From assembly GCA_029976005.1 (NCBI GenBank), contig JARKOQ010000208.1, positions 62,001-126,000 of the forward strand: DNA of 64,000 bases, written 5' to 3'. Position 1 is the stretch's first letter; each line of letters starts with the position of its first letter. Shown piece after piece: positions 60,084 through 64,000 of the stretch. This stretch comes from Aggregatilineales bacterium. GTDB lineage: Bacteria > Chloroflexota > Anaerolineae > Aggregatilineales > Ch27. The position numbers were made by a program, and so were the translations under genes. The notes beneath the pieces were generated by a model. That model was not told the DNA's origin and did no database searches. It worked only from the letters and a program-made list of their open reading frames with translations.

Positions 60084-61085
60084 TCAAAGATTTTCGAGCA
60101 ACTGCGCCAGAGTCCCCATGCCTTCCTGCAATGTTTCGCCCAGATAAACCCCGGACACGCGCTCGCGCCAGGCCGGCTCCTGGGTGAAGATGCGCCCTCC
60201 GAAACACACCACGGGATGTCCGCTCTCGGCGGCTTCAGGCAGCCAGCGTGGCCAGTCCAGCAGATTGCGAGCCGTTTCCTCGCGCATGGCGATCAGCACC
60301 ACGACTGAGGGCTGGGTCTCATCGACGAAGGCGGCCAGATCGGGCAGGGGCAGCGACTGGCCCAGGTAGGTCACGGGCCAGCCCTGGCGGCGCAGGAGCA
60401 CGCCCAGCATCAACAGACTGCCCTCGTGGAATTCGTCCGGCGCGCAGGCCAGGATAACGGGCGCGGCCGAGCGCGGCTGCGGGCCGGTGGCCATCCACAT
60501 CAGCAGCCGGTGGCGCAGGAAATTGCTGGCCAGGTGCTCGACCGCCACATTGATCGTACCGTCCCGCCAGGCTTCGCCGAGGTCGGCCAGGGTGGGCTGG
60601 ATCAAGTCCAGGATCAGACTTTCCAGGGGATAGAGGGCCAGGGCTTCGCCCAGCAGACGATCGGCTTGCTGGGTGTCGGGGACGAGCAGCGCCTCGGTCA
60701 ACTGGCGGCGGTAGGAAGCCAGCGAGGTGTCGACGGGGTAGGGCGCGGGGGTGGGCCGCTGGACCAGGCGGCTTGCCGGAGCCGCCGGAAGGGCGGCGCT
60801 CAGGCGATTCTCCTGCTCCAGGTGCTGGAGGGCGCGGATGGCCCGTCCGGTCTGCATCCCTTCGTCGATCCGGGCCTTGATCCAGCGCAGGCGAAGGATC
60901 TCCTGTTCGGAATACAGGCGGTGGCCGCCGCCCGTGCGGGCCGAGCTGGGGAAGCCGTAGCGGCGTTCCCAGACGCGCAGCGTGGCGACCGGGATATCGG
61001 TCATGCGGGCGACGACGCCGATGTTGTAGAGCGGCTCGTCACTGGGGTCTTGCGATTTGGGTGGGATCATGGTTGGATACATCAT
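60084..61085 (-). CDS. MerR-type regulator with B12-binding domain (CarH/LitR-like photoreceptor)
   Basis: This 333-residue regulator has an N-terminal MerR helix-turn-helix (YNIGVVARMTDIPVATLRVWERRYG, with RTGGGHRLY, about 20-58). A helical cobalamin-cap domain has the CarH signature W173-x9-E183-H184. A Rossmann B12 domain follows with H220 in DEFHEGSLLMLG as candidate lower axial ligand. The 36-residue spacing from H184 to H220 is close to that in Thermus CarH. CarH with adenosylcobalamin represses in the dark and is released by light. It is divergent from an oxidoreductase operon, with an inverted repeat between them. ATG 61085 has a poor ribosome-binding site. Confidence 0.9.
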   Translation of the reverse strand: MMYPTMIPPKSQDPSDEPLYNIGVVARMTDIPVATLRVWERRYGFPSSARTGGGHRLYSEQEILRLRWIKARIDEGMQTGRAIRALQHLEQENRLSAALPAAPASRLVQRPTPAPYPVDTSLASYRRQLTEALLVPDTQQADRLLGEALALYPLESLILDLIQPTLADLGEAWRDGTINVAVEHLASNFLRHRLLMWMATGPQPRSAAPVILACAPDEFHEGSLLMLGVLLRRQGWPVTYLGQSLPLPDLAAFVDETQPSVVVLIAMREETARNLLDWPRWLPEAAESGHPVVCFGGRIFTQEPAWRERVSGVYLGETLQEGMGTLAQLLENL

Positions 61086-61137
61086 TTCAATCGATGTTCA
61101 AGAGTCTGTGGTTGAGCTTAACTACCGGACGATGTTT

Positions 61138-61201
61138 TGTCAAGATAATCTATACAAAAAATCTCCAATATCTTGACGTTACTTGATCAGAATGTTATCA
61201 T
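61138..61201. promoter_or_regulatory. Divergent promoters and inverted-repeat operator at the CarH-like locus
   Basis: Leftward TTGACA is at 61143-61138 with a weak -10 (TAAGCT) after 17 bases. Rightward TTGACG (61173-61178), a 17-base spacer and TATCAT (61196-61201) form a good promoter. An inverted repeat TCAAGATA (61140-61147) and TATCTTGA (61169-61176) overlaps both -35 boxes. It is an obvious candidate operator for the adjacent regulator. A further TTGAC copy lies at 61214. Confidence 0.7.
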
Positions 61202-61469
61202 GAAAATCGTATTTTGACAATAATGATAGAAAAACGCCGGTCAGGGATATGCGGCGGGAATGGATGCCCCTGGCCTCGCGCGGCCGGCCGCGCCGGCCAC
61301 GGTTCATTGTTTGCGCGGTATGGCGTAGAATGAGACTAACGCCAGACGCGCCCAAGACTCCCTTTGGCTGGAAACAGGCCGGACTCTGATTGCCCGGACG
61401 GAGCAAGGGCGTCTTTTTGCCGGAACGAATGAACAAGTCCTGATCGCTCTTTTCACAGGAGGCAGTCGC
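61202..61469 (+). promoter_or_regulatory. Leader of the TIGR01777 operon with terminator-like hairpin
   Basis: This stretch completes the 384-base divergent gap. It contains the GC palindrome GGCCGGCCGCGCCGGCC (near 61290), a second -10-like TAGAAT (61326-61331), and a long hairpin. Its arms are AGACGCGCCC (61344-61353) and GGGCGTCT (61407-61414), followed by TTTTT. The hairpin could be an attenuator. AGGAGG precedes ATG 61470. I looked for a cobalamin riboswitch and did not find its B12 box. Confidence 0.4.
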
Positions 61470-62405
61470 ATGCGTGTCGTGATCACTGGAGGGACGGGCC
61501 TGATTGGCCGCGCGCTGGTGAACAGCCTCGCCGCGGATGGGCACGAGGTTGTCATTCTCAGCCGCAGCCCCGGCAATGCGGTCCGGTTGCCGCATGGGGT
61601 CGAAGCCGTGTTCTGGGATGGGCACTCCGGGGCGGGCTGGGCCGACCGGGTGGATGGCGCGGGGGCGGTGGTGAACCTGGCGGGCGAGTCAATCGGCGGG
61701 AGCGGGTTCTTCGACGTGCGCTGGACGCCCGGCCGCAAGAAGCGTATCTACGAGAGCCGGATTCAGGCCGGGCAGGCCGTGGTGGAGGCGATCAAGGCCG
61801 CGAAGAACAGACCCGGCGTGCTCGTCCAGGCCTCGGCGGTGGGCTACTACGGCACGGAGACGGGCGACACGGACGTGACCGAAAGCGCCGACCCGGCCAG
61901 CGACTATCTGGCCGAGATTTGCGTGGCCTGGGAACGCTCCACCGCGCCGGTGGAGAAGCTCGGCGTGCGGCGGGTGATCCTGCGCACGGGGGTCGTGCTC
62001 AGCACCCGCGGCGGCGCGCTGCCGCGCCAGATGTTGCCCTTCAAATTCTTCGCGGGCGGCCCGGTGGGCAGCGGCCGGCAGTGGTACCCCTGGATTCACA
62101 TCGCCGACCAGGTGGCGGCGATCCGCTTCCTGATGGCTAATGAAGAAGCCAAAGGCGCGTTCAACCTGTCCGCGCCAAATCCCCTGACCAACGCCGAATT
62201 CGGCAAAGCCATCGGCCGGGCGATCGGCCGGCCGTCGTTCCTGCCGGTGCCAGCGGCGGCGTTCAGACTGCTGTTTGGAGAGGCATCGGTCATCCTGCTC
62301 GAAGGTCAGAAGGCCGTGCCCCGGCGGCTGCTGGACCTGGGATTCCAGTTTCAGTTCCCTGAGGCCGAGGCCGCGATCCGCGACCTGGTGGAGACGAAGC
62401 GATGA
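61470..62405 (+). CDS. TIGR01777 family SDR epimerase-like protein
   Basis: ATG 61470 follows AGGAGG. The 311-residue protein is an extended short-chain dehydrogenase with the NAD(P)-binding loop [10 protein letters not shown] (7-16). The Ser-Tyr region SAVGYYG and [23 protein letters not shown] are the family's hallmark. C-terminal [19 protein letters not shown] is also typical (YfcH-like). The substrate is unknown in all members. It is the first gene of a rightward operon with SRPBCC and FAD-oxidoreductase genes, divergent from the CarH-like regulator. This gene set recurs next to light/B12 regulators, so light-induced protection or pigment metabolism is plausible. Confidence 0.93.
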   Translation: MRVVITGGTGLIGRALVNSLAADGHEVVILSRSPGNAVRLPHGVEAVFWDGHSGAGWADRVDGAGAVVNLAGESIGGSGFFDVRWTPGRKKRIYESRIQAGQAVVEAIKAAKNRPGVLVQASAVGYYGTETGDTDVTESADPASDYLAEICVAWERSTAPVEKLGVRRVILRTGVVLSTRGGALPRQMLPFKFFAGGPVGSGRQWYPWIHIADQVAAIRFLMANEEAKGAFNLSAPNPLTNAEFGKAIGRAIGRPSFLPVPAAAFRLLFGEASVILLEGQKAVPRRLLDLGFQFQFPEAEAAIRDLVETKR

Positions 62406-62842
62406 AGTACGTCCACCGCTTTCGCGTCCGGGCCGGGCGGGAGGCCGTGGCGACCTTCCATAGCAGCGCGGCCAGCCTCAAAGCCATCACCCCGCCGCCG
62501 ATTGTGATGCGGGTTCACGCGGCCCCGGCCCATCTGGGCGAAGGCGACACGATGGATTTCACGATGTGGCTGGGGCCGATTCCGGCGCGCTGGGTGGCCC
62601 GGATTGAGGATGTGAGCGAGGCGGGCTTTGTCGACCGGCAGATCAGCGGGCCGTTTGGCGCGTGGGTCCACCGCCACACCTTCCAGCCGGTGGACGAGCT
62701 GACCACCGACGTGCTGGACGAGGTCACGGCCGAACTGCACCCGGCCCTGGGCTGGAAGCTGATCGGGCTGGGGATGTGGTTGGGGCTGCCAATCCTGTTT
62801 GCGTTCCGGGGATGGAAGACGCGCCGGATTTTGGAAAAATGA
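62402..62842 (+). CDS. SRPBCC family protein
   Basis: The 146-residue protein starts within the stop of the preceding gene (ATGA overlap), so the two are translationally coupled. It has a START/polyketide-cyclase-like fold: [22 protein letters not shown] at the first strand, a central [20 protein letters not shown], and [19 protein letters not shown]. It continues into a long C-terminal helix that may touch the membrane ([16 protein letters not shown]). Such proteins bind hydrophobic ligands. In this operon it could handle a lipid or carotenoid intermediate, but this is inference. Confidence 0.88.
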   Translation: MKYVHRFRVRAGREAVATFHSSAASLKAITPPPIVMRVHAAPAHLGEGDTMDFTMWLGPIPARWVARIEDVSEAGFVDRQISGPFGAWVHRHTFQPVDELTTDVLDEVTAELHPALGWKLIGLGMWLGLPILFAFRGWKTRRILEK

Positions 62843-62884
62843 CCGGCGGGTGTGCCGCCGGATGGACTTCCGAGGCTTACTGGG

Positions 62885-64000
62885 ATGCATAAAATCGTCG
62901 TGATTGGCGCGGGCGTGGGTGGGCTGACGACCGCTGCCGTGCTGGCCCGCGCCGGGTTGGACGTGACCGTCCTCGAATCGCATATCTATCCGGGCGGGTG
63001 CGCCGGGACGTTCTTTCACAAAGGCTACCGTTTCGAGGTCGGGGCGACGCTGGCCGGCGGGTTCTACCCCGGCGGCCCGATGGATCGCGTGGCCCGCGCG
63101 GCCGGGATTGAAGCCTGGCCAGCCCACGAATCGAACCCGGCGATGATCGTCCACCTGCCGGATGGGGCGCGGGTGCCGCGCTGGACGGACGATGCCCGGC
63201 GTGAAGCGGCTCACCGGGAAGCGTTTGGGACGGCCGGGGACTCCTTCTGGCGCTGGCAGGAGCGCACCGCCGACGCGCTGTGGGCCCTGGCCTTGCGCCT
63301 GCCGCCCTGGCCGCCGCAGACGATCGGGGAGGCGCTGCGCCTGGCCGGGCACGGGTTGGGCTGGCTGGGCGAGGATGGACGCCGGATCGATCCGGGGCTG
63401 GCGGCGGATGCCTTCCGCCCGGTAGCGGCCCACCTCAGGAACGCCCCGGAGCGACTGCGCCTGTTCGTGGATGGGCAGCTTTTGATCTCTGCCCAGACGA
63501 CGAGCGGTTTCGCCAATGCGCTCTACGGCGCGTCGGCGCTCGACCTGCCCCGGCGGGGCGTCGTCCATCTGGAGGGCGGGATCGGCCGCATCGCGGAGGA
63601 GCTGGCGGCGGCGGTGACCCGGGCCGGCGGGCGGGTGATCCATCGCCAGCATGTCACGCGGATCGTGCGCGAGGGTGGGCGGCCGGTGGCGGTGGAAACG
63701 AAGCGCGGCGATTCTTTCCCGGCGGATGTGGTGATTGCCAACCTGCCGCCCTGGAACATCGCGCCGCTGCTGGCCGGGGAGGATGGCCGGGGCGATCTGC
63801 CCCCGGCGCTGCGCCGCCTGTCCCCCCAGCCGGAGGATGGCTGGGGCGCGTTCGTGGTCTATCTGGGCCTGGATGGCGGTCTGATCCCGGCCGACTTCCC
63901 GCTGCACCACCAGGTGATCGCGCGCGAGCCGTTGGGCGAGGGTAACACGGTTTTCCTGTCGCTCAGTCCGAACTGGGATGCAAGCCGCGCGCCGGCCGGG
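62885..64000 (+). CDS. FAD-dependent oxidoreductase, phytoene desaturase/CrtISO-like (3' end outside window)
   Basis: The frame opens at ATG 62885 and stays open for 372 codons to the window edge. The N-terminus has the Rossmann FAD motif [20 protein letters not shown] (residues 5-24) and the [13 protein letters not shown] segment typical of the carotenoid desaturase/isomerase and related amine-oxidase-like families. [21 protein letters not shown] and [15 protein letters not shown] also fit. The enzyme may saturate, desaturate or isomerise a polyene. Its exact family cannot be fixed without the C-terminus. It follows the SRPBCC gene by 42 bases and is part of the CarH-linked operon. Confidence 0.85.
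   Translation, partial: MHKIVVIGAGVGGLTTAAVLARAGLDVTVLESHIYPGGCAGTFFHKGYRFEVGATLAGGFYPGGPMDRVARAAGIEAWPAHESNPAMIVHLPDGARVPRWTDDARREAAHREAFGTAGDSFWRWQERTADALWALALRLPPWPPQTIGEALRLAGHGLGWLGEDGRRIDPGLAADAFRPVAAHLRNAPERLRLFVDGQLLISAQTTSGFANALYGASALDLPRRGVVHLEGGIGRIAEELAAAVTRAGGRVIHRQHVTRIVREGGRPVAVETKRGDSFPADVVIANLPPWNIAPLLAGEDGRGDLPPALRRLSPQPEDGWGAFVVYLGLDGGLIPADFPLHHQVIAREPLGEGNTVFLSLSPNWDASRAPAG

Noticed and set aside
61202-61469. Possible cobalamin riboswitch upstream of the TIGR01777 gene
   Set aside because: The adjacent regulator is B12-dependent, so I looked for the conserved B12-box; it is not present, and the hairpin there is terminator-like only.

Overview
The window is about 64 kb of high-GC bacterial DNA with dense coding on both strands and no rRNA, tRNA, CRISPR array or insertion sequence that I can see. 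It fits a Chloroflexota chromosome (Anaerolineae-like). The grounds are very large multi-GAF sensor kinases, an hrcA-grpE-dnaK-dnaJ-prmA heat-shock cluster under a CIRCE operator, a T-box leader, TrpB2-type tryptophan synthase, B12-linked genes, and secreted proteins with Pro/Thr/Ala-rich linkers. The lineage is inference; no marker gene settles it.

Layout. 1-3.7 kb: the 5' part of a secreted protein gene behind a structured leader, then an AAA+ ATPase convergent with a zinc-ribbon protein. 3.9-6.7 kb: histidine ammonia-lyase and a quinone-reductase-like MDR enzyme. 6.7-9.5 kb: a leftward phzF-like / MFS / DEDDh exonuclease group. 10-14.3 kb: a divergent AnmK, an SH3-like secreted protein, and an overlapping GNAT / PIG-L pair. 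14.4-23.4 kb: a five-gene ABC export operon (two giant FtsX/MacB-like permeases, a zinc-ribbon protein, two ATPases). 23.5-29.85 kb: the leftward heat-shock operon hrcA-grpE-dnaK-dnaJ-(small membrane/secreted protein)-prmA. 30.2-35.7 kb: thioredoxin and a BMP-type nucleoside/sugar ABC importer. 35.8-37.8 kb: an AlkZ-related protein and a membrane-anchored metzincin-like protease. 37.9-40.4 kb: a B12-binding mutase subunit, meaB and prs. 40.6-44.8 kb: a large sensor kinase with a PDZ-like N-terminus and four GAF domains. 45-46.8 kb: trpB2 behind a Trp-type T-box leader. 46.9-50.2 kb: a VWA lipoprotein and a substrate-binding/OmpA fusion. 50.5-53.8 kb: pyruvate (or branched-chain 2-oxoacid) dehydrogenase E1a-E1b-E2. 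54-59.4 kb: a 1790-residue PAS/GAF sensor kinase. 59.5-64 kb: a small membrane protein, a CarH/LitR-like B12 photoreceptor-repressor, and a divergent TIGR01777 / SRPBCC / FAD-oxidoreductase operon that runs off the window.

Regulation is unusually legible. There are clear intrinsic terminators at many gene ends, a CIRCE operator, a T-box followed by a second terminator, a promoter whose spacer lies inside the preceding gene's terminator stem, an inverted repeat covering the -35 boxes of both divergent promoters at the CarH locus, and a pseudoknot-capable leader whose pairing could expose or hide a ribosome-binding site. Several intergenic gaps carry imperfect inverted repeats built on a CCGCAGAG/CCGCCAAG-type unit, which look like dispersed genomic repeats. 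Many long antisense ORFs in the GC-rich genes are shadows and are not listed.
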